From NCBI GenBank assembly GCA_003022005.1, contig PXRQ01000123.1, positions 1-5,467 on the forward strand: a stretch of DNA of 5,467 nucleotides, in the 5' to 3' direction. Made by a program: the position numbers and the translations under genes. Shown here in pieces: positions 1 through 5,467 of the stretch (the first letter of the stretch is position 1; every line of letters starts with the position of its first letter). This stretch comes from Halobacteriales archaeon QS_5_70_15. GTDB taxonomy: Archaea; Halobacteriota; Halobacteria; Halobacteriales; Haloarculaceae. Below the pieces are notes generated by a model. That model saw only the letters and a list, made by a program, of their open reading frames with translations. It searched no databases and had not been told where the DNA came from.

Positions 1-112
1 CCCGGGGCTCGCCCGACCGCCGGTGGGTCCGGGCTCACGCGACGGAGTACTGGCGGACAGTCCCCCGCTCGTCGCTGGCGACCCCGCTACCCCTCGCCGA
101 CCCCGCAGGCCG

Positions 113-862
113 TCAGGCCGGCGAGGTTCCGCCGGAGACGAGCCCCCCGGCGACCGCGATACCGCCCTGCGCGGTGCCGCCGTCGCGGTTCGCCCACCGG
201 TCAGAGCCGGCGTGGGCGCCGTCCGCCAGCCGGCGGAGCTTCCCGCCGAACGCGCTGACGCGGACGTCCCCGCCGTCGTCCTGCACGAGCGCGACGACCT
301 TCCCGCCGACCTTTCGGCGCCAGAGTTCTCCGCCGGGCCCGTCGGCGTCGTCGAGCGCGCGCACCTCCCCGGCGGCCGTCCCGGCGACGAGCGTCGGCGC
401 GCGGAGCGTCAGTTCGATCGCCTCGCCGAACGGGTCGTACGACCAGGCTACCTCGACACCGGGGTCGACCGCGACGATCCGACCGTCTCGTGTCCCGACG
501 TAACACCGGCCACCCTCGCGCACGACCGGCGAGGAACCCACCGGGTCGACGGCGCGCCAGCGCTCGGTACCGTCCTCGGGGTCGAGCGCGAGCAAGCCCG
601 GCCACTCGCGGAACGTCGTGTAGACGGTCCCGTCGACGACCGCCGGCGCGTTCGCCCACGCCGTCCCGGGGGCAGCGGCGTCCGGAGCATAGGCGGTCGC
701 CCGTGGGTCCTACGCCGGGTAGCGCCACTCGGTCGAGTCGTCGGTGCCGGCCGCGGGGCCATCGTTCGCGAGTCCGGCGCAACCGGCGAGCGAGGCGGCA
801 CTCCCGGCCGCGGCGGCCGCGAGGAACCCGCGCCTGGTCGTGGGAGAGCGCATGGAGGGCAT
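113..862 (-). pseudogene. Tat-exported PQQ-like beta-propeller lipoprotein, interrupted by an in-frame amber codon
   Basis: The minus-strand frame encodes 249 codons with one internal stop, TAG at 712-710. The first 50 codons carry a twin-arginine signal ([13 protein letters not shown], then LAGC, a lipobox whose Cys would be lipidated), so the product would be exported folded and anchored outside the membrane. The 50th codon ends WRYPA; after the stop the same frame continues DPRATAYAPDAAAP, the usual opening of haloarchaeal PQQ-repeat proteins. Beta-propeller blades follow with the signature P-V-x-G-x-V-Y...LALD-x-x-DG-x-x-x-W (NAPAVVDGTVY, LLALDPEDGTERW, then SSPVV and IVAVDPG, then ELWRRKVGGK). 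About five blades are visible, fewer than the seven or eight usual in the family, so the gene may also be shortened. I chose the ATG at 862 because an AT-rich patch lies about 27 bases upstream; ATG at 853 ([10 protein letters not shown]) is equally possible. The true 3' end may be at 87 after a one-base shift. Substrate or cofactor cannot be told. Family recognition is secure; pseudogene status depends on the TAG being real. Confidence 0.72.
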
Positions 863-885
863 CCCCCAGAAACGGTCGGTCGTTC

Positions 886-893
886 GGCAAATG
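886..893 (-). promoter_or_regulatory. Possible TATA-like box for the lipoprotein gene
   Basis: On the minus strand a short AT-richer patch (GCATTTGC) is centred about 27 bases before the ATG at 862, which would give a leaderless transcript. The match to the haloarchaeal TTTAWA-type box is weak. The surrounding divergent spacer (863-962) is otherwise GC-rich. Confidence 0.3.
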
Positions 894-931
894 CCTTCGG
901 GTCCGTCCCCGACCACCCTCCGGACGGCCAG

Positions 932-939
932 TCTTAAGC
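932..939 (+). promoter_or_regulatory. TATA-like box for the mutase gene (leaderless)
   Basis: TCTTAAGC is the only AT-rich patch close to the mutase start and is centred about 27 bases upstream of the ATG at 963. In haloarchaea the TATA box lies about 26-27 bases before the transcription start, so the transcript would begin at or next to the ATG. No canonical Shine-Dalgarno sequence precedes this ATG (only a run of G), which agrees with leaderless translation. Confidence 0.6.
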
Positions 940-962
940 GCCTCGCTCCCCGATGGGGGGGC

Positions 963-2642
963 ATGTTCGACGAGGACGACCTGGCGGAGATCCGCAAGGG
1001 GAAAGAACGGTGGGAGGAGGAGACCTACGGTCCCACCGTCGAGCGGTTCGGCGAGCGCGAGGAGACGTTCGAGACCGACACCGAGGGCCAGGAGGTCGAC
1101 CCGCTCTACACGCCGGCCGACGTCGCCGACCTCGACTACGGCGACGACGTCGGCTTCCCCGCCGAGGAGCCGTTCACCCGCGGGGTCTACTCGACGATGT
1201 ACCGCGGCCGGCTCTGGACGATGCGCCAGTACGCCGGGATGGGCACCGCCGCCGAGACCAACGAGCGGTTCCTCTACCTGCTCGACCAGGGACAGACGGG
1301 GCTCTCGATGGCGTTCGACCTCCCCACGCAGATGGGCTACGACTCCGACGCCGAGATGGCCCAGGGCGAGGTCGGCAAGTCCGGCGTCGCGATCGACTCG
1401 CTCGAGGACATGGAGCGGGTGTTCGAGGGGATCCCGCTTGACGAGGTCTCGACGAGCATGACCATCAACGCGCCCGCGAGCATCCTCCTGGCGATGTACA
1501 TCGCCATCGGCGACCGCCAGGGCGTCCCCCGCGAGGAGCTCCGGGGCACCATCCAGAACGACATCCTGAAGGAGTACGTCGCGCGGAACACCTACATCTA
1601 CCCGCCCAAGCCCTCGATGCGGCTCATCACCGACATCTTCGAGTTCTGTGCCGAGGAGGTCCCCAAGTTCAACACCATCTCCATCTCCGGCTACCACATC
1701 CGCGAGGCCGGCTCGACGGCGGCCCAGGAGATCGCGTTCACGCTCGGCAACGGCATCGAGTACGTCCAGGCGGCCATCGACGCCGGGCAGGACGTCGACG
1801 AGTTCGCACCGCAGCTCTCCTTCTTCTTCAACGCTCACAACAACATCCTGGAGGAGGTGGCGAAGTTCCGCGCCGCCAGGCGGATGTGGGCCCGGATCAT
1901 GGACGAGCGGTTCGGCGCGGAGAATCCCAAGTCCAAGCAGCTCAAGTTCCACACCCAGACCGGCGGGTCGACGCTGACCGCCCAGCAGATCGATAACAAC
2001 GTCGTCCGCGTCGCGTACCAGGCGCTCGCGGCCGTGCTCGGCGGGACGCAGTCGCTGCACACCAACGGGAAGGACGAGGCGCTGTCGCTGCCGACCGAGA
2101 AGTCCGTCCGCACGGCGCTGCGGACCCAGCAGATACTCGCCCACGAGTCCGGCGCCGCCGACACCATCGACCCGCTGGCGGGGAGCTACTACATCGAGCA
2201 CCTCACGGACAGCCTGGAGGAGGAGGCGTTCGAGATCCTCCGGGAGGCGGACGACCGCGGCGGGATGCGGAAGGCCATCGAGTCCGGCTGGGTCCAGGGT
2301 GAGATACAGGACGTCGCGTTCGAGCGTCAGCGCGAGATCGAGGAGGGCGAGCGGGTCATCGTCGGCGTCAACGAGTTCGAGGTCGAGGACGAGGGGCCCG
2401 AGGAGGAGATCGAGACGGTCAGCGACGAGGAGGTCGCCGAGCAGATCGAACGGGTCGAGGCGCTCCGCGACCGGCGGGACGACGAGGCCGTCGAGGCGAA
2501 GCTGGAGGCGCTCCGGGCGGCCTGCGAGACCGGCGAGAACGTCATACCGTACATCGTCGACGCCGTCAAGACGTACGCGACAACGGGGGAGGTGGCCGAC
2601 GCGATGCGGGACGTGTTCGGCGAGCACCGCGGCGGGGTCTGA
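963..2642 (+). CDS. mcmA: Methylmalonyl-CoA mutase, catalytic (large) subunit
   Basis: Encodes 559 residues and catalyses the adenosylcobalamin-dependent radical rearrangement of (R)-methylmalonyl-CoA to succinyl-CoA in the cytoplasm. It is the last step of propionyl-CoA assimilation and, where present, of the haloarchaeal methylaspartate cycle. The TIM-barrel substrate domain is complete. Motifs visible are [17 protein letters not shown] (76-92), [17 protein letters not shown] (113-129), ARNTYIYPP (207-215), [10 protein letters not shown] (241-250) and [14 protein letters not shown] (329-342). Residues match those of the Propionibacterium enzyme with an offset of one: Tyr76, Met79, Tyr90, Gln198, Arg208, Tyr244 and His245. 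Tyr90 and Arg208 are the pair that favours methylmalonyl-CoA over isobutyryl-CoA. The cobalamin domain (DxHxxG motif) is absent; in archaea it is a separate small subunit, not present in this window. The C-terminal tail (about 460-510) is very acidic. The ATG at 963 fits both the family N-terminus (a conserved [10 protein letters not shown] helix) and the TATA box. The stop codon lies inside a repeat element. Confidence 0.97.
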   Translation: MFDEDDLAEIRKGKERWEEETYGPTVERFGEREETFETDTEGQEVDPLYTPADVADLDYGDDVGFPAEEPFTRGVYSTMYRGRLWTMRQYAGMGTAAETNERFLYLLDQGQTGLSMAFDLPTQMGYDSDAEMAQGEVGKSGVAIDSLEDMERVFEGIPLDEVSTSMTINAPASILLAMYIAIGDRQGVPREELRGTIQNDILKEYVARNTYIYPPKPSMRLITDIFEFCAEEVPKFNTISISGYHIREAGSTAAQEIAFTLGNGIEYVQAAIDAGQDVDEFAPQLSFFFNAHNNILEEVAKFRAARRMWARIMDERFGAENPKSKQLKFHTQTGGSTLTAQQIDNNVVRVAYQALAAVLGGTQSLHTNGKDEALSLPTEKSVRTALRTQQILAHESGAADTIDPLAGSYYIEHLTDSLEEEAFEILREADDRGGMRKAIESGWVQGEIQDVAFERQREIEEGERVIVGVNEFEVEDEGPEEEIETVSDEEVAEQIERVEALRDRRDDEAVEAKLEALRAACETGENVIPYIVDAVKTYATTGEVADAMRDVFGEHRGGV

Positions 2643-2722
2643 TACGGTCGTGCGTAACGATTGACCGGTGCTCCCCCGACCGGGTTCGGTGATCATCGGT
2701 AACGGACTACGCACGACCGTAT
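2640..2722. repeat. Repeat element copy A: 15-bp perfect inverted repeat overlapping the mutase stop
   Basis: ATACGGTCGTGCGTA at 2642-2656 is exactly inverted as TACGCACGACCGTAT at 2708-2722, with 51 bases between the arms. The left arm starts on the A of the mutase TGA. Inside the loop are a run of C at 2673-2677, a CCGA...TCGG mini-stem and a near-palindrome around TGATCA (2690-2695). The same order of motifs recurs at the stop codon of the zinc-ribbon gene (copy B), so this is a repeat family and not a lone hairpin. It could be a small non-autonomous element, a REP-like repeat, or a processing or termination signal; no T-run follows directly. I do not know a name for it. Confidence 0.7.
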
Positions 2723-2848
2723 GAGACGGAGGACTGCAGCGAATTCGGGGGTGTTCGCCGGGGCCGGTCAGCGAGCACCGGGCCGGTTCACGACCGACCC
2801 CACGGATCGGGGCGACCGGTCGCCACAGCACGGTCGGCCGGCGTCGAC

Positions 2849-2887
2849 GGCGGTGAGGATCCGGTACGACCGCCGGCCGCGATTTTT
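2849..2887 (+). terminator. Hairpin followed by T5: possible terminator, or the T-run may be a TATA box
   Basis: GGCGGT (2849-2854) pairs with ACCGCC (2869-2874), followed by a GC-rich stretch and then TTTTT at 2883-2887, the longest T-run in this very GC-rich window. Archaeal termination relies on T-rich tracts, so this could end the mutase transcript about 240 bases past its stop. Equally, ATTTTT could serve as the TATA element of a transcript starting near 2910. The sequence alone does not decide. Confidence 0.3.
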
Positions 2888-2907
2888 CGCGCAGTGAGAA
2901 CGCCCGC

Positions 2908-3057
2908 GCACGTTTGTATGCGTGCGGCGTGTGACCCGAAGTATGGGTGGGAGAACGGGAAGCCCGGATCTGAGGTGTCGCCGACGCGCAAAGCGGTATC
3001 GGACCTCGACACGTCCGGCTCGGTGGGGGACAGTAACGCCGACCGTCGTCACACGCC
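2908..3057 (+). other. Candidate structured RNA or 5' leader upstream of the zinc-ribbon gene
   Basis: GGCGTGTGAC (2926-2935) is perfectly complementary to GTCACACGCC (3048-3057), a 10-bp closing helix around 112 bases. Nested inside are CGGG-AAG-CCCG (2956-2966), a compound hairpin GTGTCG/CGACAC (2975-2980 with 3007-3012) continued by CCGA/TCGG and CGC-AAA-GCG, and CGGC/GCCG (3016-3019 with 3038-3041). A further stem-loop, CGCACG...CGTGCG, lies just before at about 2908-2926. The segment has no clear codon bias (mixed third bases) although one frame stays open through it. I could not match it to the cobalamin, TPP or fluoride riboswitches, SRP RNA or RNase P RNA. Ten-base inverted repeats do arise by chance in GC-rich DNA, so this is tentative. 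The rest of the gene-free stretch (2723-2848 and 3058-3159) shows nothing I can support. Confidence 0.25.
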
Positions 3058-3159
3058 CGAACCCGGAAACGGCGGTCCGACCCGGTCGCACGGGGTCGAC
3101 GAGGACCCGGTTCGGCCCGGGCGCCGGAACGGATCGGTCCGTCCGTCGAACGACGGGCG

Positions 3160-3164
3160 GGAGG
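3160..3164 (+). promoter_or_regulatory. Shine-Dalgarno sequence of the zinc-ribbon gene
   Basis: GGAGG ends 8 bases before the ATG at 3173, complementary to the 3' end of archaeal 16S rRNA. It is the reason for choosing 3173 over the ATG at 3206. It implies a transcript with a leader, unlike the leaderless mutase and epimerase genes, and no TATA-like box is visible in the roughly 100 bases upstream. Confidence 0.5.
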
Positions 3165-3172
3165 CCCGGGTG

Positions 3173-3373
3173 ATGGCGGCGCACTCCTCCACCGACGGGG
3201 ATCGGATGGAGCCGTGCGAGCGCTGCGGGCTCGAGACCCCACACGAGGTCCGCATCGAGATCAGGACCGAGTCCACCGATCGGGAGAACGCCGAGTTCTC
3301 CCGGGAACCGTACCGGGTCGCGACGTGCGTGTCCTGTGGGAACGAGTCGGCGATCCGGATGAACAGCGCCTGA
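3173..3373 (+). CDS. Small zinc-ribbon protein (haloarchaeal microprotein)
   Basis: Encodes 66 residues with two knuckles, CERC (Cys15, Cys18) and CVSC (Cys52, Cys55), expected to bind one zinc ion in a beta-ribbon fold. Between them is a stretch I recognise as strongly conserved in small haloarchaeal proteins: ETPHEVRIEIRTES, then ENAEFSREPYRV (39-50), ending RMN-x-A. The molecular role is not known; such microproteins may bind nucleic acid or proteins. No signal peptide or membrane segment is present. The start at 3173 is supported by GGAGG; starting at Met12 (3206) would still keep both knuckles. The same frame is open upstream as far as a GTG at 2894, but that extension has no conserved look or codon bias and I leave it out. 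Its stop codon coincides with the first bases of repeat copy B. It lies between mutase and epimerase, but no functional link can be inferred from sequence. Confidence 0.88.
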   Translation: MAAHSSTDGDRMEPCERCGLETPHEVRIEIRTESTDRENAEFSREPYRVATCVSCGNESAIRMNSA

Positions 3374-3453
3374 TACGGCGGTCGTAGCGATCCGGCATCG
3401 ATCCCCCGGCCGGGTCGGCGATCATCCGCGGGGCGCGGCGACCGTCGGTACGA
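3371..3453. repeat. Repeat element copy B (diverged) at the zinc-ribbon stop codon
   Basis: Begins TGATACGG, as copy A does at 2640, with the TGA being the stop codon. Starting 31 bases on (32 in copy A) comes a shared core at 3402-3426 matching 2672-2697: TCCCCCG, CCGGGT, CGG and GATCATC in the same order, differing by two substitutions and one indel. The flanking arms are only imperfectly inverted here: CGGTCG at 3379-3384 against CGACCG at 3439-3444. The rest of the spacer to the epimerase promoter (3454-3652) shows nothing I can support. Confidence 0.6.
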
Positions 3454-3652
3454 TCCCACACCGGGACAGCGGCGGGAATCGTCACTCGATGCCGGCCACA
3501 CAGCCGAGCGCCTCGGTCCTCCCGTGGCCGGCGGTCCCGCACCCTCGTGGTGGGTACGGTCCCCCGGTCTCCCGACTGACCGTCGAGAGGACCTCGCTCG
3601 ACGCGGTTCCGCCCGCCGGCCCACCGGCCGCGACCCCGATTCCGACCGCCGC

Positions 3653-3659
3653 GTTTTAT
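3653..3659 (+). promoter_or_regulatory. TATA box of the epimerase gene (leaderless)
   Basis: GTTTTAT stands out in GC-rich surroundings and is centred about 27 bases before the ATG at 3683. This is the standard haloarchaeal spacing for a leaderless transcript. No Shine-Dalgarno sequence precedes the ATG. It gives the epimerase gene its own promoter, separate from the mutase and zinc-ribbon genes. Confidence 0.75.
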
Positions 3660-3682
3660 CCGACGGCCGCCGACACGCCGCC

Positions 3683-4069
3683 ATGCAGTTCGACCACGCC
3701 GGTATCGCCACGCGGGACGCGGACAGCGTCGTCTTCCTCTTCGAGGACCTCCTCGGGGTCGAGGTCGCCCACCGGGAGTGGTTCGACGGGATGAAGCTCG
3801 TCTTCCTGGCGGTCGGGGAGGGTTACCTCGAGATCATCGAACCGACCGACGAGGACGGAACCGTCGCGGGATACCTCGACCGCGAGGGACCGGGCATCCA
3901 CCACCTCGCCTTCGCCACGGACGACATCGAGGCGGCGCTGTCGCGTGCCGACGACCGGGGCATCGAACGCATCGACGAGGAGCCCCGCCAGGGCGCGTGG
4001 GGCCACACCGTCGCCTTCCTCCACCCGCGGGACACGGGCGGCGTGCTCGTCGAGTTCGTCGAGCACTGA
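3683..4069 (+). CDS. mce: Methylmalonyl-CoA epimerase
   Basis: Encodes 128 residues, full length for the family. It interconverts (S)- and (R)-methylmalonyl-CoA in the cytoplasm, passing the product of propionyl-CoA carboxylase to the mutase encoded upstream. It belongs to the vicinal oxygen chelate (glyoxalase-like) fold with two beta-alpha-beta-beta-beta modules: FDHAGIATRD (3-12) opens the first and GIHHLAFATDDIEAAL (71-86) the second. By comparison with the Propionibacterium enzyme, the divalent metal would be held by His5, Glu50 (in YLEIIEP), His73 or His74, and Glu124 (in VLVEFVE). The start at 3683 fits the family N-terminus and a TATA box 27 bases before it. A glyoxalase or other small VOC protein is the alternative, but GPGIHHLAF and the mutase nearby favour the epimerase. 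Its 3' end faces the Nudix gene. Confidence 0.94.
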   Translation: MQFDHAGIATRDADSVVFLFEDLLGVEVAHREWFDGMKLVFLAVGEGYLEIIEPTDEDGTVAGYLDREGPGIHHLAFATDDIEAALSRADDRGIERIDEEPRQGAWGHTVAFLHPRDTGGVLVEFVEH

Positions 4070-4098
4070 TCGGAGGACCGGAACCCCTCGCCGGCCGC

Positions 4099-4147
4099 CG
4101 GACCGGCGGATCGACCACCCGACGACCCGACGGACCGGCGGATCGAC
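4099..4147. repeat. 17-bp direct repeat in the convergent spacer
   Basis: CGGACCGGCGGATCGAC occurs at 4099-4115 and again at 4131-4147, a 32-base period. It lies between the convergent epimerase and Nudix genes, just past the epimerase stop. It may be slippage-derived; no function is evident. Confidence 0.6.
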
Positions 4148-4164
4148 GACGTCCCGACCGTGGC

Positions 4165-4200
4165 GTCGACGTCCCGGGACGGACGACCTCGGGCGTCGAC
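4165..4200. repeat. Imperfect inverted repeat between convergent genes
   Basis: GTCGACG (4165-4171) is inverted as CGTCGAC (4194-4200), and after a one-base bulge CCC (4173-4175) pairs with GGG (4191-4193). It lies just past the Nudix stop codon and could form a hairpin in the 3' ends of both transcripts. There is no T-run, so a terminator role is only a guess. Confidence 0.3.
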
Positions 4201-4215
4201 ACCCGCGACCGCTCG

Positions 4216-4836
4216 CTACGGGCCCTCCCACTCGGTCCACGACCAGGGGTGGTCCCGAACGCTCCAGTGGAGGTCCGCGGGGAGCCGGTGGAACCACGCC
4301 GCGCCGTTCAGCTCCGACTCCTGAACGTCGATGCTTCCCCCGGTTTCCCGGGCGGTGAAGAACGCCCACAGCGTGTAGACGACCGGCCCCTCCTCGTCCC
4401 AGTCCCCGTCCCCCTGCCCGTTCCCATCGTCGTCGTCGGCCGGTTCGAAGGTGGTCCGGCGGACCCGCCGGCAGTCGAGCACCTCGCACTCGATGCCGGT
4501 CTCCTCGCCGACCTCGCGGACCGCCGCCTCCTCGTAGGTCTCCTCGCCCTCCCTGCCCCCGCCTGCCGGCCCCCACCCGTCGTCGTCCCGACCGAGCGCG
4601 AGCAGCACTCGCGGGTACGCCTCGTCGACCTCCGGCATCGAGTCCGAGAGCGGCGGTGGCTCCTCCCGGACGACCCAGGCGTACCCCCCGCCGGTGTACC
4701 CCTCCGCGGCCCGCTCGGCGAACGCGTCGAACCCGTCCGGCGTCAGTTCGACGTGCTCGTGTTCGAACACGGGGTCGTACTGGTCGCGGATGCGAGCCAG
4801 CCGCCGGTCGACCTCCTCGCGGTTGTAGTGGGTCAC
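4216..4836 (-). CDS. Nudix hydrolase domain protein
   Basis: Encodes 206 residues from the GTG at 4836 (VTHYNREEVD). It carries a perfect Nudix box, G-x5-E-x7-REVGEETGI, at about residues 93-115, whose glutamates bind the Mg ions needed to hydrolyse a nucleoside diphosphate linked to another group. The actual substrate cannot be read from the sequence. About 90 residues precede the box, with an N-terminal helix (REEVDRRLARIRDQYD) that I associate with haloarchaeal Nudix proteins. After the box is a low-complexity acidic Asp/Gly insert (about 131-150). The C-terminus is Trp-rich (WSVRDHPWSWTEWEGP). A TTG at 4866 would add ten residues without family character, so GTG is preferred; neither start has a Shine-Dalgarno sequence. 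The start lies about 42 bases after the stop of the nitronate monooxygenase gene on the same strand with no visible promoter, so co-transcription is likely. Confidence 0.88.
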   Translation of the reverse strand: MTHYNREEVDRRLARIRDQYDPVFEHEHVELTPDGFDAFAERAAEGYTGGGYAWVVREEPPPLSDSMPEVDEAYPRVLLALGRDDDGWGPAGGGREGEETYEEAAVREVGEETGIECEVLDCRRVRRTTFEPADDDDGNGQGDGDWDEEGPVVYTLWAFFTARETGGSIDVQESELNGAAWFHRLPADLHWSVRDHPWSWTEWEGP

Positions 4837-4878
4837 GGACGGCCGAGGCAGTACCGGCGGCCACAAGAGCGGTTCGGT

Positions 4879-5467
4879 TCAGGGGAGCCGGTCGATGGCG
4901 GCCCTGGCCCCGGTCGCGAGTCGCTCGACCACCTCGCCGGCGGGCCGGACGGCGTCGACGGTACCCGCGCTCTGTCCCGCGTAGAGCGCCCACGCCTCGG
5001 TGTCACCGGTCGCTCCCGCCACCGGGATGTCGTCGCCGTACCGCTCGACGGGGTGGCCGTCCGGGTACGCGCCAATCCGCTCGCCCTCCCCGGGTCGTTC
5101 CCCCGACGGGGATCGGTCGGCCGTCTCCCACGCCTCGACGGTACTGTTCCGCAGGACGCGGTGGTCGCGCCCGGGCCAGCCGCGGTCGAACAGTCCGGTC
5201 CGGACGGTGTCCGTCTCCGAGGCGTCCGCGATCCGGTCCCGGTAGTCGTCGACGACGTTCGCCTCGCGAGTGGCGACGAACCTGGTGCCGAGCCACGCGC
5301 CGTCGGCGCCGAGCGCGAGCGCCGCCGCGACCCCCCGCCCGTCGGCGATGCCGCCGGCGGCGACGACGGGGACGCCCCCGCCACCCGCCGCCACGGCGTC
5401 GGCGACGCGGGGGACCAGCGGCATCGCCGCCACGTCGCTCTGGAGGTGTCCGCCGGCCTCGGCGCCC
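4879..5467 (-). CDS. Nitronate monooxygenase (2-nitropropane dioxygenase) family flavoprotein, C-terminal part
   Basis: The frame runs in from the right edge, so only the last 195 or so residues are seen and the N-terminal half of the FMN barrel is missing. The visible part opens with GAEAGGH, the family signature whose His is the catalytic base. It continues with VPVVAAGGIADGRGVAAALA and then GADGAWLGTRFVAT, the glycine-rich strands that hold the FMN phosphate. Near the end is WALYAGQSAG, also typical of the family. Members oxidise alkyl nitronates to carbonyl compounds and nitrite, although many haloarchaeal homologues have unknown substrates; an enoyl-ACP reductase FabK-like role is the main alternative. 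It is a cytoplasmic enzyme. It precedes the Nudix gene on the same strand, and the two probably share a transcript. Confidence 0.9.
   Translation of the reverse strand, partial: GAEAGGHLQSDVAAMPLVPRVADAVAAGGGGVPVVAAGGIADGRGVAAALALGADGAWLGTRFVATREANVVDDYRDRIADASETDTVRTGLFDRGWPGRDHRVLRNSTVEAWETADRSPSGERPGEGERIGAYPDGHPVERYGDDIPVAGATGDTEAWALYAGQSAGTVDAVRPAGEVVERLATGARAAIDRLP

Noticed and set aside
1..86. A possible gene start on the minus strand (GTG near position 36) running off the left edge.
   Set aside because: Too short to judge; no promoter, Shine-Dalgarno sequence or family motif is visible.
710..712. Reading the TAG in the lipoprotein gene as pyrrolysine.
   Set aside because: No pyl genes are seen, the family position is not a known pyrrolysine site, and haloarchaea generally use TAG as a stop. 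A mutation or sequence error is simpler.
23..937. A plus-strand open frame of about 300 codons opposite the lipoprotein gene.
   Set aside because: Arg/Gly/Pro-rich translation typical of a GC-rich shadow frame; the minus strand carries the recognisable signal peptide and propeller blades.
744..962. An upstream extension of the mutase reading frame by 73 codons.
   Set aside because: It overlaps the start region of the divergent lipoprotein gene; the family N-terminus and the TATA spacing both fit ATG 963.
2926..3057. A cobalamin riboswitch controlling the B12-dependent mutase locus.
   Set aside because: A GGGAA is present but the rest of the B12-box consensus and its order are not, and the segment lies downstream of the mutase gene, not upstream.
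2894..3172. An N-terminal extension of the zinc-ribbon protein starting at GTG 2894 or ATG 2918.
   Set aside because: No codon bias, no conserved look, and a good Shine-Dalgarno sequence sits right before the ATG at 3173. The open frame is expected by chance in GC-rich DNA.
201..3242. A very long open frame on the minus strand, about 1000 codons, opposite the mutase.
   Set aside because: It is the antisense of a gene with strong GC bias at third positions; the translation is Arg/Leu/Asp-rich without recognisable domains and crosses both the mutase and the lipoprotein gene.

Overview
The window looks like a haloarchaeal (class Halobacteria) chromosome. The base composition is very high in G+C, the predicted proteins are rich in Asp and Glu, the promoters have a TATA-like box about 27 bases before a leaderless ATG, and the gene families are typical of haloarchaea. 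No mobile-element genes, CRISPR array, tRNA or rRNA were recognised.

Layout. At the left, on the minus strand (about 87-862), is a Tat-exported lipoprotein of the PQQ-like beta-propeller type, interrupted by an in-frame amber codon at 710-712 and so called as a pseudogene. Divergent from it is the catalytic subunit of methylmalonyl-CoA mutase (963-2642, +), a complete 559-residue protein without a cobalamin-binding domain. Then come about 530 bases without a convincing protein gene. They hold a perfect 15-bp inverted repeat overlapping the mutase stop codon, a hairpin followed by T5, and a segment that can fold into a multi-branched RNA. Next is a 66-residue zinc-ribbon microprotein (3173-3373, +), whose stop codon sits in a diverged second copy of the element found at the mutase stop. 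Methylmalonyl-CoA epimerase follows (3683-4069, +). Convergent to it, on the minus strand, are a Nudix hydrolase (4216-4836) and upstream of that a nitronate monooxygenase-like flavoprotein (4879 to the window edge, N-terminus cut off).

How the genes work together. Epimerase and mutase catalyse consecutive steps: (S)-methylmalonyl-CoA to (R)-methylmalonyl-CoA to succinyl-CoA. This is the end of propionyl-CoA assimilation, and in haloarchaea that have it, of the methylaspartate cycle. Each has its own leaderless promoter, so they look like neighbours in one locus rather than one operon. Nitronate monooxygenase and Nudix hydrolase probably form a separate minus-strand transcription unit.

Most worth a second look: the repeated element of about 83 bases that begins exactly at the stop codons of two consecutive genes; the possible structured leader RNA before the zinc-ribbon gene, which is also the one gene here with a clear Shine-Dalgarno sequence; and the single nonsense codon in the lipoprotein gene.
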